Source: DATMER01 sp040349255
GTDB taxonomy: Bacteria > Acidobacteriota > Thermoanaerobaculia > Multivoradales > UBA5704
DNA length: 64,000 nucleotides
Assembly (NCBI GenBank): GCA_040349255.1
Contig: JBEQUE010000111.1
Coordinates: forward strand, 21,052-85,051
Reading direction: 5' to 3'
A program made the translations under genes and the position numbers. The notes beneath the pieces are model-generated. The model searched no databases, was not told where the DNA came from, and was given only the letters and a program-made list of their open reading frames with translations. Positions 8,480-17,357 of the stretch are shown in pieces. The stretch's first letter is position 1. Each line of letters starts with the position of its first letter.

Positions 8480-10395
8480 ATCTTCTCCGGGATGGGGACT
8501 CCCAACAGCTCGGCCAGGGTCTCCAGGCCGCGGCGGAAGATCTGCACCGTGGCGAGACGGGCCGACCGCACGGCCTCGTTCTTCTCCTGGAGGATCGGAT
8601 GCTTATGGTAGAGGGCATTGAAGCGCTGCGCCAGGCCCAGGGCGTGGCGGGCGATCAGGGAGAGCTCCAGGCTCTCGGCCCCCTTCTCGACCAGCTCGCC
8701 GGTCTCGGCCACGGCGACGGCCAGGTCCCAGAGGTCCTCGCCGAAGACCTCGGCGGGCAGGTTTCCGACCTCCTCGGCCTGGATGTCGTCCGGCAGCTTG
8801 GCTTCCCGCAGGCGCCGGCGGATGTTCTTCGCCCGCACCAGCGAGTACTGGAGGTACGGCCCGGACTCGCCCTCGAAGCTCAGGGCTTCGTCGAAGTCGA
8901 AGGCGATCACCCGATTCGTGGTGGCCTTGACCATGAAGAAGCGCAGGGCGGCGGTGGCGATCTGCTTCGCGAGACCGTCGAGCTCGGAGTCCGAGAGGTC
9001 GCGGTTGCGGGTCCCGATCTCCTCGCGGCTCTTGGCGATGAGCTGGTCCATGAGGTCGTCCGCCTTGACGCCGATGCCCTTGCGGCCGGACATCTCCAGC
9101 GACTTACCCTCTTCGTCGCCCTCGGTCAGGTAGCCGAGCAGGCGGGCGGTGGCCGTGGACAGGGCGACCATCTCGTAGGCGAAGTGGATCGAGCGGTCGG
9201 CCTCGGACGGATGGCCGAGGGCCTGGAGGCCGGCGCGCACGATCTTCTGGAGATAGCTCTGGCGGGCGTCGATGACGTTGATCACCCGCTGCGCCTGGCC
9301 GAACACGGGATGGCCCTCGACGCCGTCGCCGGTCGTCTCCCAGACCCCCTCTTCCTGCCAGAAGCGGTAGCCGAAGTCCATGCCGAGCAGGCCGAACTTC
9401 CAGAGCTGATAGGCGATGTCCTTGCCGACGTAGGTCACCGTGCCGTCGGAGCGGATGATGACCTTGTCGGGGTCCTCCAGGCCGGCGAACTCCGCGCTCT
9501 GGGAGAGCGGCATGACCCAGCAGCCCTTGTTCTTGCCTTCCGTCTCCAGGAGGACGGCGCCGCTCTCCTTGAGCTGCTCGAACGCCCTGGCGAAGAAGTT
9601 GAGGCTCAGGATCTGGCTCTCCCGGGTCAGGAGGTCGTAGGAGATGTCGAGCCGGCCCATGGTCGCGAGGTGCCGGCCGACGACCCTCCGCGCCACGAAG
9701 TGGCCGAGGTCGGCGCGCTCGCCCTGCCCGGTCTCGAGCTCGTGCAGGGTCTCGCGCCGGAAGCGCAGGCGCTCCTTGTCCTCCTCGTACCAGCGGCCCA
9801 CCTCGCTGTAGAGGTCCCAGCAGTAGTAGTCGAAGGGCTCCGGGATCGCCGCGATCTCTTCCTTGGACAGGCCGCGGAGGTCGACGAAGCCGACGATCAC
9901 GTCCGCGAGCTGGACTCCGGTGTCGTCGATGTAGTTCTGGACCTCGACGCGGTAGCCCAGGCTCTTCAAGGCCCGGGCGAGGACGTCGCCGAGGACCGCG
10001 TTGCGCAGGTGGCCGATGTGGGCCGCCTTGTTCGGGTTGATGTTGGTGTGCTCGATGACCACCTTCCCGGGCCGCCGTCCGGCGGGCAGGAGGGGGGCTT
10101 CCAGGAGCTGGGCGGCCACGGCCGGCCGGTCGAGGTAGAAGTTCAGGTAGCCGGCTCCCTGCACCTGGACGTCGCGGACAAGGGCCGGGCGCTGGAGGGC
10201 GCCGGCCAGCTCCTCGGCGATGGCGCGCGGGTTGCGCTTCAGCACCCGGGCGAGCTGCATGCCGGCCGGGGAGGCCAGGTCGCCCAGCTCGCGGCGGGGC
10301 GGCACCTCGATCACCGGCGGATGTTCGACGCCGAAGCGCTCCCGGATCGCCCGGGCCAGCTCCTCGGCGAGTTGGGCCTTCAATTCGGTCCACAT
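8476..10395 (-). CDS. argS: Arginyl-tRNA synthetase
   Basis: Class I aminoacyl-tRNA synthetase that charges tRNA-Arg in the cytoplasm. The N-terminal additional domain is followed by the HIGH motif as HIGHLR, preceded by NINPNKA, a typical ArgS context. The KMSKS-equivalent loop is EMSGRKGIGVKADDL. The C-terminal 120 residues match the DALR anticodon-binding domain (FEGESGPYLQYSLVRAKNI). At 639 aa it is somewhat longer than common ArgS proteins (550-590). It is divergent from the macro-domain gene and probably co-transcribed with the membrane protein overlapping its 3' end. Confidence 0.97.
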   Translation of the reverse strand: MWTELKAQLAEELARAIRERFGVEHPPVIEVPPRRELGDLASPAGMQLARVLKRNPRAIAEELAGALQRPALVRDVQVQGAGYLNFYLDRPAVAAQLLEAPLLPAGRRPGKVVIEHTNINPNKAAHIGHLRNAVLGDVLARALKSLGYRVEVQNYIDDTGVQLADVIVGFVDLRGLSKEEIAAIPEPFDYYCWDLYSEVGRWYEEDKERLRFRRETLHELETGQGERADLGHFVARRVVGRHLATMGRLDISYDLLTRESQILSLNFFARAFEQLKESGAVLLETEGKNKGCWVMPLSQSAEFAGLEDPDKVIIRSDGTVTYVGKDIAYQLWKFGLLGMDFGYRFWQEEGVWETTGDGVEGHPVFGQAQRVINVIDARQSYLQKIVRAGLQALGHPSEADRSIHFAYEMVALSTATARLLGYLTEGDEEGKSLEMSGRKGIGVKADDLMDQLIAKSREEIGTRNRDLSDSELDGLAKQIATAALRFFMVKATTNRVIAFDFDEALSFEGESGPYLQYSLVRAKNIRRRLREAKLPDDIQAEEVGNLPAEVFGEDLWDLAVAVAETGELVEKGAESLELSLIARHALGLAQRFNALYHKHPILQEKNEAVRSARLATVQIFRRGLETLAELLGVPIPEKM

Positions 10396-10477
10396 GGCGG
10401 GCAGAGTCTACACTATGGGTATGAAGCCCTTGATATCATCCCTGCCGATGGCATCCGCAGGGGATTCCGGCGACGCG

Positions 10478-11020
10478 ATGACCGAAAACAGGATGACGGT
10501 GACCCTGGAGCACACCCAGCTCGAGATCCTCGAAGGGGACATCACGGAGCTGGAGGTGGACGCGATCGTCAACCCGGCCAACGAGCAGCTCCAGCTCGGC
10601 TCGGGGGTGGCCGGAGCCATCCGCGAGCGCGGCGGACCGTCGATCCAGGTGGAGTGCGACAAGATCGGCGGGACCCCGGTGGGCACGGCGGTGATGACCA
10701 ACGCCGGCCATCTCAAGGCGAAGCGGGTGATCCACGCCGTCGGTCCCCGGATGGGAGAGGGCGAGGAGGACAGGAAGCTGGCCTCGGCCGTCCGCGCCTC
10801 CCTGGCCCTGGCCGACCGCCGCGGCCTGAAGTCGATCGCCATGCCCGCGATCTCGACCGGCAACTTCGGCTTCCCGCTCGACCGGGCGGCCCGCATCATC
10901 CTGACCGAGATCCAGCGCTTCCTTCAAGGCGGAACGAAGCTGGAACGGGTCGTCGTCTGCCTGCACGGCGACGACGCGTTCCAGACGTTCAAGCGCGAGC
11001 TGCGACGCGGCTTCCGCTAG
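10478..11020 (+). CDS. Macro-domain (ADP-ribose-binding) protein
   Basis: The 180-residue product is a stand-alone macro domain: LEILEGDITELEVDAIVNPAN contains the G-D-I and NPAN adenine/ribose-contact motifs, GSGVAGAIRERGG is the distal ribose loop, and AMPAISTGNFGFP is the phosphate-binding loop. Such proteins bind or hydrolyse ADP-ribose adducts or O-acetyl-ADP-ribose. I chose ATG 10478, which begins right before the fold; ATG 10415 and 10493 are alternatives in frame. It converges with the genes at 11073-12151, with a strong hairpin between them. Confidence 0.88.
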   Translation: MTENRMTVTLEHTQLEILEGDITELEVDAIVNPANEQLQLGSGVAGAIRERGGPSIQVECDKIGGTPVGTAVMTNAGHLKAKRVIHAVGPRMGEGEEDRKLASAVRASLALADRRGLKSIAMPAISTGNFGFPLDRAARIILTEIQRFLQGGTKLERVVVCLHGDDAFQTFKRELRRGFR

Positions 11021-11024
11021 AGCT

Positions 11025-11051
11025 CCCTCTCCCCCGGCACGGGGGAGAGGG
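11025..11051. terminator. Bidirectional hairpin between convergent genes
   Basis: Perfect 11-bp stem, CCCTCTCCCCC (11025-11035) pairing with GGGGGAGAGGG (11041-11051), with loop GGCAC. It sits between the macro-domain gene stop at 11020 and the convergent gene stop at 11073. There is no clear T tract on either side, so termination is inferred. A related hairpin occurs at 20335-20372, so this may also be a small dispersed repeat. Confidence 0.6.
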
Positions 11052-11072
11052 CTGGGGAGAGGGGGAACGGGA

Positions 11073-11489
11073 TCAAGCCACGAAGTAAGCACTGGCCCGC
11101 ACCTGCAGCCGGGCCCGGGGCTCGAAGCCGCTGCCGACCAAGGCGAAGGCGCTGGAGCTGCCGAGGACGGGCAGCACGATCCAGCCGTCGAAGCTGTCGC
11201 CTCCGGCGTAGGGCGGGACGACGGGCTCGATCTCGGCGATCTTGGTCCAGTGCTCCTCCTCCGGGTCGAACGAGGCCCTGAGCTCGACGTAGGCACGGTC
11301 GAGATCGATGGTCCTCTGGCCCGACGGATGCCAGATCGAGAAGACGAAACGAACTTCGTCGTAGGAGCTTGTCCCGAGAAAGGCCTTTCCCGCCACTACC
11401 AATGGGAAGGTGAAAGAGCCCTGGGAGTCGGTGGCGAAGATCTCCGGTGTGGGATCGAACACCACCTGGCGCGGAGGGGTCGAGCTCAT
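11073..11489 (-). CDS. Uncharacterised 138-aa protein, beta-rich
   Basis: It starts at ATG behind a perfect AAAGGAGGAG ribosome-binding site; the open frame upstream is only the shadow of the aldolase gene. The sequence (VRFVFSIWHPSGQRTIDLDRAYVELRASF, GWIVLPVLGSSSAFALVGSGFEPRARLQVRASAYFV) suggests strand-rich structure, no signal peptide and no membrane segment. I do not recognise the family. Its start codon overlaps the aldolase stop codon by 4 nt, so the two are probably expressed together, which hints at a linked role. Confidence 0.65.
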   Translation of the reverse strand: MSSTPPRQVVFDPTPEIFATDSQGSFTFPLVVAGKAFLGTSSYDEVRFVFSIWHPSGQRTIDLDRAYVELRASFDPEEEHWTKIAEIEPVVPPYAGGDSFDGWIVLPVLGSSSAFALVGSGFEPRARLQVRASAYFVA

Positions 11490-12151
11490 CTCTCCTCCTT
11501 TCCGACACGGGCAAGGGAGAGGGCGCGGGCGATCCGGCCGCGGCTCTCTTCGTCGTCGGCCCCGAGCAACGGCGCGCCGATGCCGAAGGCGACCGCTCCG
11601 GCCCGGGCATACGCCGGGATCTCGTCCACGCTGAACCCGCCCCCGGCCAGCATCGGGATGTCCCCGAGCGGCTGCCGGATGGTGGAGAGGTAGAGCGGTC
11701 CGCCGACCGGAGGCAGGGGGTAGACCTTGACCAGGTCCGCCCCGAGCTCCCGGGCGAGGACCACCTCGGTGCAGGTCAGGGCGCCGAGGATCAGGTAGAG
11801 GTCCGCCTCCCGGGCGATCCGGGCGACGTCGGAGCTGACATTGGGGGTCACGATGAACTCGGAACCGGCCGCCACCGCCTCCCGCGCGCGATCCGCGGTG
11901 GTGACGGTGCCCATGCCGATCCAGGGAGGGCCTCCCTGGGCTCCCTGGGATCGCCGGGCCAGCATCTCCCGCACGAGTCGGGGGGCGTCGGGCACCGAGA
12001 AGGTGATCTCGACCAGCTCGATGCCGGCGTCGGCGAACAGGCGGGCCTGCCGCGAAGCCTCTTCGAAGGAGCTGGAGCGCACCACGGCGACCACCGGCGA
12101 CCGGCGGAGGCTGAGGGCGACCAGCGAGCGGATTTCCACGGTTGTAGTCAT
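11486..12151 (-). CDS. eda: KDPG/KHG-type aldolase
   Basis: A 221-aa class I aldolase of the Eda family, which cleaves 2-keto-3-deoxy-6-phosphogluconate or 4-hydroxy-2-oxoglutarate to pyruvate plus an aldehyde. Visible family motifs are VEITF with the catalytic Glu, GMGTVTT, FIVTPNVS, the Schiff-base Lys in LVKVYP, and PMLAGGGFSVDEIP near the C-terminus. The rest of an Entner-Doudoroff operon is not nearby, so the exact substrate (KDPG, KDPGal or KHG) cannot be fixed from context. Its stop overlaps the start of the next gene. Confidence 0.9.
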   Translation of the reverse strand: MTTTVEIRSLVALSLRRSPVVAVVRSSSFEEASRQARLFADAGIELVEITFSVPDAPRLVREMLARRSQGAQGGPPWIGMGTVTTADRAREAVAAGSEFIVTPNVSSDVARIAREADLYLILGALTCTEVVLARELGADLVKVYPLPPVGGPLYLSTIRQPLGDIPMLAGGGFSVDEIPAYARAGAVAFGIGAPLLGADDEESRGRIARALSLARVGKEER

Positions 12152-12277
12152 GCGGGCGGGAGTTTATCATCCTCTCGCGCAGCCGCCCCCGAGACGGTCG
12201 AAAGCCCATCCTTCCGATGAGCTGGCGCTCCCTTCCGGGTTATCATGCACGGGGAACGGGGGTAATCTCCGCTTCCT

Positions 12278-12823
12278 ATGGAAGCAGAAGACCAAATGGC
12301 AGTGTCCGATCAGCCAGTAGACAGGGAGCCCATCGACGAGCTCCTGCGGCGGCTCCGCCCCAGGCTGAAGCAGGTGCTTGGCCGGTACCGGATCCCGGCG
12401 CCGGATGCCGAGGATCTCGTCCAGGAAGCCCTCATCTCGACGATCCAGAAGTGGGAGACGATCCAGGACCCCGAAGCCTGGCTCCTCGTCACCCTGCGGA
12501 ACCGGTGCGTCGTCTACTGGCGCAAGCGGCGCAACACGCTCTACAACTCGGTGGACACGGCCATCCTCGAGCTGCTCTCCGAGCCGGTCGCCGCGCCGCA
12601 GGAGCGCGCCGAGCTGCTCTGGGACCTCAACAACCTCCTCGAGGAGCTGCCGCCGCGCTGCCGCAAGCTGCTCCAGCTGCGCTACGGCCTGGGCTACGAC
12701 TCGACCGAGGTGGCCGAGAAGATGGGCTACCACCCGTCGAGCGTGCGCAAGGTCGCCCGCCGCTGCATGGCCGCGTTGACATACCAGATGGTCACGCGCG
12801 GCTTCACTCGCGAAAACTTATAG
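12278..12823 (+). CDS. ECF-type sigma-70 family sigma factor
   Basis: A 181-aa protein with region 2 (ADAEDLVQEALISTIQKWETIQDPEAWLLVTLRNRCVVYWRKR, DNA melting and -10 recognition) and region 4 (LPPRCRKLLQLRYGLGYDSTEVAEKMGYHPSSVRKVARRC, -35 recognition helix-turn-helix). Length and layout match ECF sigma factors. No anti-sigma gene lies next to it, unlike the sigma gene at 40611. TAATCT at 12263-12268 ends nine bases before the ATG and there is no good SD, so a leaderless transcript is possible. Confidence 0.9.
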   Translation: MEAEDQMAVSDQPVDREPIDELLRRLRPRLKQVLGRYRIPAPDAEDLVQEALISTIQKWETIQDPEAWLLVTLRNRCVVYWRKRRNTLYNSVDTAILELLSEPVAAPQERAELLWDLNNLLEELPPRCRKLLQLRYGLGYDSTEVAEKMGYHPSSVRKVARRCMAALTYQMVTRGFTRENL

Positions 12824-12833
12824 GGTTTTTCCC

Positions 12834-13556
12834 CTACTTCTTCTCCAGTATCCGTTGCGTCCGCCGGCAGATGCCGCGCAGGATCGACACCTCCCGGCTG
12901 TCCGGACCGGCCCTGGCCACCAGGCGCCGGAGGTCGCGCAGCACGCCCTCGAAGCTGCTGTCGCGGTCGAAGCCGATGCGCTGCAGGACGTCGGTGGCCT
13001 GCCCGAACAGGCCGTCGATCTCGGCCGTGGTGGCCGGCGGCTCCGGGTGGCCGACCGTGGCGGGCGGGGGAATTTCCTCACGGGCCTGGAACAGCTCGTA
13101 GGCCACGACGAGGACGGCCTGGGCGAGGTTGAGCGTCGGCTGGGCCGGCGAGCACGGGATGGTGACCAGGAGGCTCGCGAGGGCGAGGTCGTCGTTGGTG
13201 AGCCCACCGACCTCCGGGCCGAAGACGAGCGCGGTGGGAGTGCCTGGCGGGTCCTGGGCGAGCCGGGCGGGCAGCTCCCGGGGGTGGAGGAGCGGCACGT
13301 CCCAGCGCCGGTCGCGGGCCGAGGTGGTGCCGACCACGCGCCGGAACGGGGCGAGGGCCTCGGGCAGGCTCGGCCTGCGCTCGCAGGCGTCGAGCACGTG
13401 CTTCGCGCCGACCGCGAAGGCCGTGGCCACCCGGCCGATCTGCGCCGCCGGCTCGACCACGATCAGCCGGTCGAGCCCCATGTTCGCCATGGCCCGCGCC
13501 GCGGACCCGACATTGCCCTCCTCCCGGGGCCGGACGAGGATGACGGCTACGCTCAT
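12834..13556 (-). CDS. tRNA/rRNA methyltransferase, TrmJ-like SPOUT family
   Basis: A 240-aa SpoU-type (SPOUT) methyltransferase. The N-terminal LVRPREEGNVGSAARAMANMG is the family signature with the catalytic Arg, LVFGPEVGGLTNDDL is motif 2, and CSPAQPTLNLAQAVLVVAYEL is motif 3 forming the SAM-binding knot. TrmJ methylates the 2'-O of nucleotide 32 in tRNA. A C-terminal helical extension is also TrmJ-like. It converges with the sigma gene with a 10-nt gap and diverges from the gene at 13643. Confidence 0.88.
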   Translation of the reverse strand: MSVAVILVRPREEGNVGSAARAMANMGLDRLIVVEPAAQIGRVATAFAVGAKHVLDACERRPSLPEALAPFRRVVGTTSARDRRWDVPLLHPRELPARLAQDPPGTPTALVFGPEVGGLTNDDLALASLLVTIPCSPAQPTLNLAQAVLVVAYELFQAREEIPPPATVGHPEPPATTAEIDGLFGQATDVLQRIGFDRDSSFEGVLRDLRRLVARAGPDSREVSILRGICRRTQRILEKK

Positions 13557-13570
13557 GGGCGGGAACTGTA

Positions 13571-13627
13571 CCGGAAGTTTCTTGACAGCCGCGTCGCCGG
13601 AAGGCTAGTTTGAGGCGAAACTTCCGG
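13571..13627 (+). promoter_or_regulatory. Sigma-70-type promoter flanked by a 10-bp inverted repeat
   Basis: TTGACA at 13582-13587 is followed after 18 bp by TAGTTT at 13606-13611 (a weak -10). The pair is bracketed by a perfect 10-bp inverted repeat, CCGGAAGTTT at 13571-13580 and AAACTTCCGG at 13618-13627. The right arm ends just before the GGGGGAGGGAG SD of the 13643 gene. Operator or attenuator function is inferred from position. Confidence 0.5.
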
Positions 13628-13642
13628 GGGAGGGAGCAACGA

Positions 13643-13925
13643 ATGAGCCCGAAGGCCTACCTGATTTTCACCGGGAGCGGTCCAATCCTGGTGCTGTCCA
13701 CCTATCCCGAGCTGACCGACGATCGGCTGCTCGGCAAGCTGCGCTACAAGGGGATCGAGAAGTTCATCGCCTACGAGGTGGCGCTGGACGCGGTGCGGTC
13801 CCGTTACGAGAGCTCCTACGCGAACGTGTCCAAGGACCTGGAGTCCGAGGAGGACCTGCGGGTGCTCGACTTCAACGGCCACCAGATCATGGCGAACTTC
13901 TCGCTGGACTCGCTGGGGGAGTCGA

Positions 13926-13939
<14 letters not shown>
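13643..13939 (+). CDS. Small conserved-looking protein of unknown function
   Basis: A 98-aa soluble protein (MSPKAYLIFTGSGPILVLST, then RLLGKLRYKGIEKFIAYEV) starting at ATG behind GGGGGAGGGAG. It has no signal peptide, membrane segment or recognised motif. It has its own promoter-like element with an unusual flanking inverted repeat, and its 3' end overlaps the 3' end of the convergent Maf gene by 14 nt. I do not recognise the family; coding is supported by the ribosome-binding site and balanced composition. Confidence 0.7.
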
Positions 13940-14506
<567 letters not shown>

Positions 14507-14510
<4 letters not shown>

Positions 14511-17014
14511 GGGTAGTAGCCTCGCACGGTCTTGGCTTCCATGCCGGGCTTCGCCATCTTGACCTCGACCGAGCGGAACTTCTCCTCCCGGCTCTGGTTC
14601 GAGGACTGGTAGGCCAGGAGGTACTGCGAGCGCAGCTCCTTCTCGACCTCTTCGAAGGTCTTCGTCAGATCACCGCCGACGCCCACGAAGTAGGCCCGCC
14701 CGCCGGTCTCCTCGGACAGCCGCTGGAGCTTGGTGCGGGTCTCGAAGTCCTTGAGATCGATGCCGATCGAGTAGATCGACACGCCGCTGCGCCGGGCGTA
14801 CTCCAGGGTCTCGGCGAAGCTGTACTTGCTGCCGTAGTCCTGGCCGTCCGAGAGCACGATGATCGCCCGCTTCCCCTTCAAGCCCCCGAAGTAGTAGAGC
14901 GCATAGACGATGCTGTCGTGGAGCGCGGTGTCGCCCTCCGCAGTCAGGCCGGCCAGGCCGCCGGCCAGCACCTCCTGCTGGTTGGTGAAGCGCACGGCGA
15001 GCGTCGGCTGGTCGGCGAAGGTGATCACCGCGGCCCGGTCCTTCGGGGTGATCACGTTCTCGAAGAAGTTGAGCGCGCCGCGGACCGCGGCCTCCATCTT
15101 GCCGCCGCCCTGGTCGCCCATGGAGCCCGAGGTGTCGAGGAGCACGCCGGCGTAGATCGGCACGTCCTTGACCAGCTCGAAGCGGCGGACGTCCTGCTCC
15201 ACGCCGTCCTCGAAGACCTTGAAGTCGTCCCGCCCCAGACCCTCGACCGGCCGGCCGCGGCCGTCCACCACCGAAGTGAACAGCTCCACGAACTGCACGT
15301 CCATCTGATCCGTGAAATCGCCCGGCACGTTGACCAGGACCGTGTCCTCGGTCGAGTTGCCGTCCGCGAGATAGGCCACGGCGCGGACGTAGGTGAGCGC
15401 CTGGCCCTGTGGGATGAGGACCGGCTGCACGTACGGCGGCTGGAAGAGGGTGGCGACCAGGGTCTCGTTCAGATAGAGCTCGACGCGGTCGAGCGTCTCG
15501 CCTTCGGGCAGATCGACCTGGGCCTGGGCGCGGAGGCCCGACTTGTAGGCCTTGCCGGCCTGCGGCTCCACGAGGCGGATCGAGAAGCGGTGCGGGCCCG
15601 AGTTGATGACGATCTCGTCCTCGGCCAGCTTCTGGCCCGAGGCGCCCAGGGCCACGGCCGTGACCCGGTGGAGGCGCGGCTGCTCGCCGACGTTCAGCTC
15701 GACGCTGTAGGGCGGGCGCGCCTTGGTGAGGACGTTCTTGCCGTTGAGCAGGAAGCTCACCTTCGCGATGCCCTCGCCGGTCGCGGTCGCCTCCAGCCGG
15801 ATCTTGCCGGTGATCAGGCCCGGCGGCGGCGGCAGGATGCGGATCGACTGCTCGTCCGAGAGCGCCGGGCCGGAGTTGGCCTCGGCGAGCGCCGCGGCCG
15901 CCGTCGTCGCCGCGGGTGGGACCGGGACCGGAGCCGCGGCCGATTCGACGGACGGCACCTCGAGCTCGCGCTCCTGGCGGAAGAACTTCTTGCCGCCGGT
16001 GTCCTCGACGCGCAAGACGAGCGTGTAGCTGCCGGGCCGCAGGTAGCGCTGGAAGACGAGCGGGATCGTCCCTGCGGCTGTCTCGGACTCGGGGAGCACG
16101 AAGCGGTAGCGGAAGTGCTCGAAGAGATCGCCCTTGTAGAGCACCTCGCCGTCCACCGTGAAGGTGTAGGACGGGTTGCCCTTGATCACCTCGGGCCGGA
16201 CGTCCTCCTTGGGGACGCTGACCAGCGCCTGCACCGTGGTGCGGCTGCCGTAGCGGCCCGGAAAGGAGAGGTCCACCTGGGCCGGAAAGGTGCCGGCGCC
16301 CTCCGGCAGGTCGGTCGAGTAGGAGAGGAAGGCGGAGAGCCACTCGGCGCCGGGGTCGGGGATGACCTTGTTCTTGACCTGGGTCCAGTCGAGCGCCCGG
16401 CTGAGCTGGCCCAGGACCTCGTCGCCTCGCGGGCAACCCTGGACGATGGCCTGCTGCAGGGCGAGGCCGGTCATCCCGCGCGTCTCGTGGGAGAAGCTGA
16501 GGAGGCCCGAGATCCCCTCGTTCGGATACCAGAGCCGGAACGGTCCGCGCCGGACGAAGACCAGCGTGAAGTCGCCGCGGATGCGGTCGGTGCCGCCCGG
16601 GTAGGCCCAGATCTCCATCGGCAGGAGGACGTCGGGGCAGGGGCTGCGCATCACCTCGGCCGGCTCGCCATGGAAGAGGAGCATGAGCGCCCGGTCCTCG
16701 GTGATGTTGCCGAAGCGCTCCTTCGCGATCCGGATCCGGTCCTCCCAGTTGACCCGCAGCTCGTTGACCGCGGTCTTGGGGAACGGGTCGCGCTGCTGCC
16801 AGAAGCGCTGGATGAAGGCGTCGCGCTGGTACTCCTGCTTCAGGCCCAGGAACGCGGCGCGCTCCTTCTCGTTGATCAGCGGCGCGACCTCCTCCAGGAA
16901 CTTCCGGTGGCGCGGATCGAGGTTGTCCGGCGCGGGAGGCGACTCTTGGGCGAAAGCAGGGAGAGCGACGAGGAGGAGCGGGAGAAGGCGGTGGGCGAGG
17001 GACCGGTACGACAT
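14507..17014 (-). CDS. Secreted GWxTD plus VWFA domain protein, copy 1
   Basis: An 835-aa protein with signal peptide (MSYRSLAHRLLPLLLVALPAFAQE). Residues about 35-250 match the GWxTD domain (FLEEVAPLINEKERAAFL, QRDAFIQRFWQQRDP). The middle carries Ig-like strand repeats. The C-terminal 270 residues are a VWFA domain of the type common in Acidobacteria, with MIDAS motif DTSGS. It ends RGYYP like the two paralogues at 21110 and 23727. VWFA domains bind protein ligands through a metal ion; a surface adhesion or complex-assembly role is inference. The open frame extends upstream of the ATG but that part is repeat DNA. The maf start overlaps its stop. Confidence 0.88.
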
Positions 17015-17357
17015 CCTCGGGATGGTACCACCGGGACCGGAAACGCGGGGCGGAAGCGCCACGCGTTGTGGCGCCGCGCCACGGTCGGGGATGACCCGCT
17101 CCCCAGCCGTGGCGCCGAGCCACGAGGTGTGGCGTCGCGGCGCCGAGCGTGGCGCCTCCATCCCCTGCGTCCGCGCCTCGCCACGAGGCGTGGCGCCTCC
17201 CCACGCGTGTCCGCGCCGCGCCACAAGGCGTGGCGCCTCCGCCCCACGTGTGGCGTGAGAAGGAGACCCACTCGGCGCTCTGGAGGGAGGGGGCGCCCTC
17301 TCCTGCGGAGCAGGGGAGGGGTCGGGGAGGGGTCTTCCCGCTACAATTCTCTCCATA
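17015..17357. repeat. Palindromic repeat array upstream of the TIR-STAND gene
   Basis: This gene-free stretch holds imperfect palindromes with CGCCACR-AGG-YGTGGCG cores at about 17050-17255. Examples are CCACGAGGTGTGGCG, CGCCACGAGGCGTGGCG and CGCCACAAGGCGTGGCG (stem 7, loop AGG). Positions 17071-17115 form a larger palindrome (GCCACGG...CCGTGGC around TGACCCGC) that recurs almost identically at 47672-47716. A further imperfect hairpin (CCCTCTCCTG/CAGGGGAGGG) lies near 17299-17322. The rest up to the -10-like TACAAT at 17342-17347 shows nothing else. Confidence 0.8.
17342..17347 (+). promoter_or_regulatory. Candidate -10 element (TACAAT) for the TIR-STAND gene
   Basis: TACAAT (5 of 6 matches to the consensus) ends ten bases before the GTG start at 17358. 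No SD sequence lies between them, so the transcript would start almost at the start codon. No convincing -35 is visible. Confidence 0.45.
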
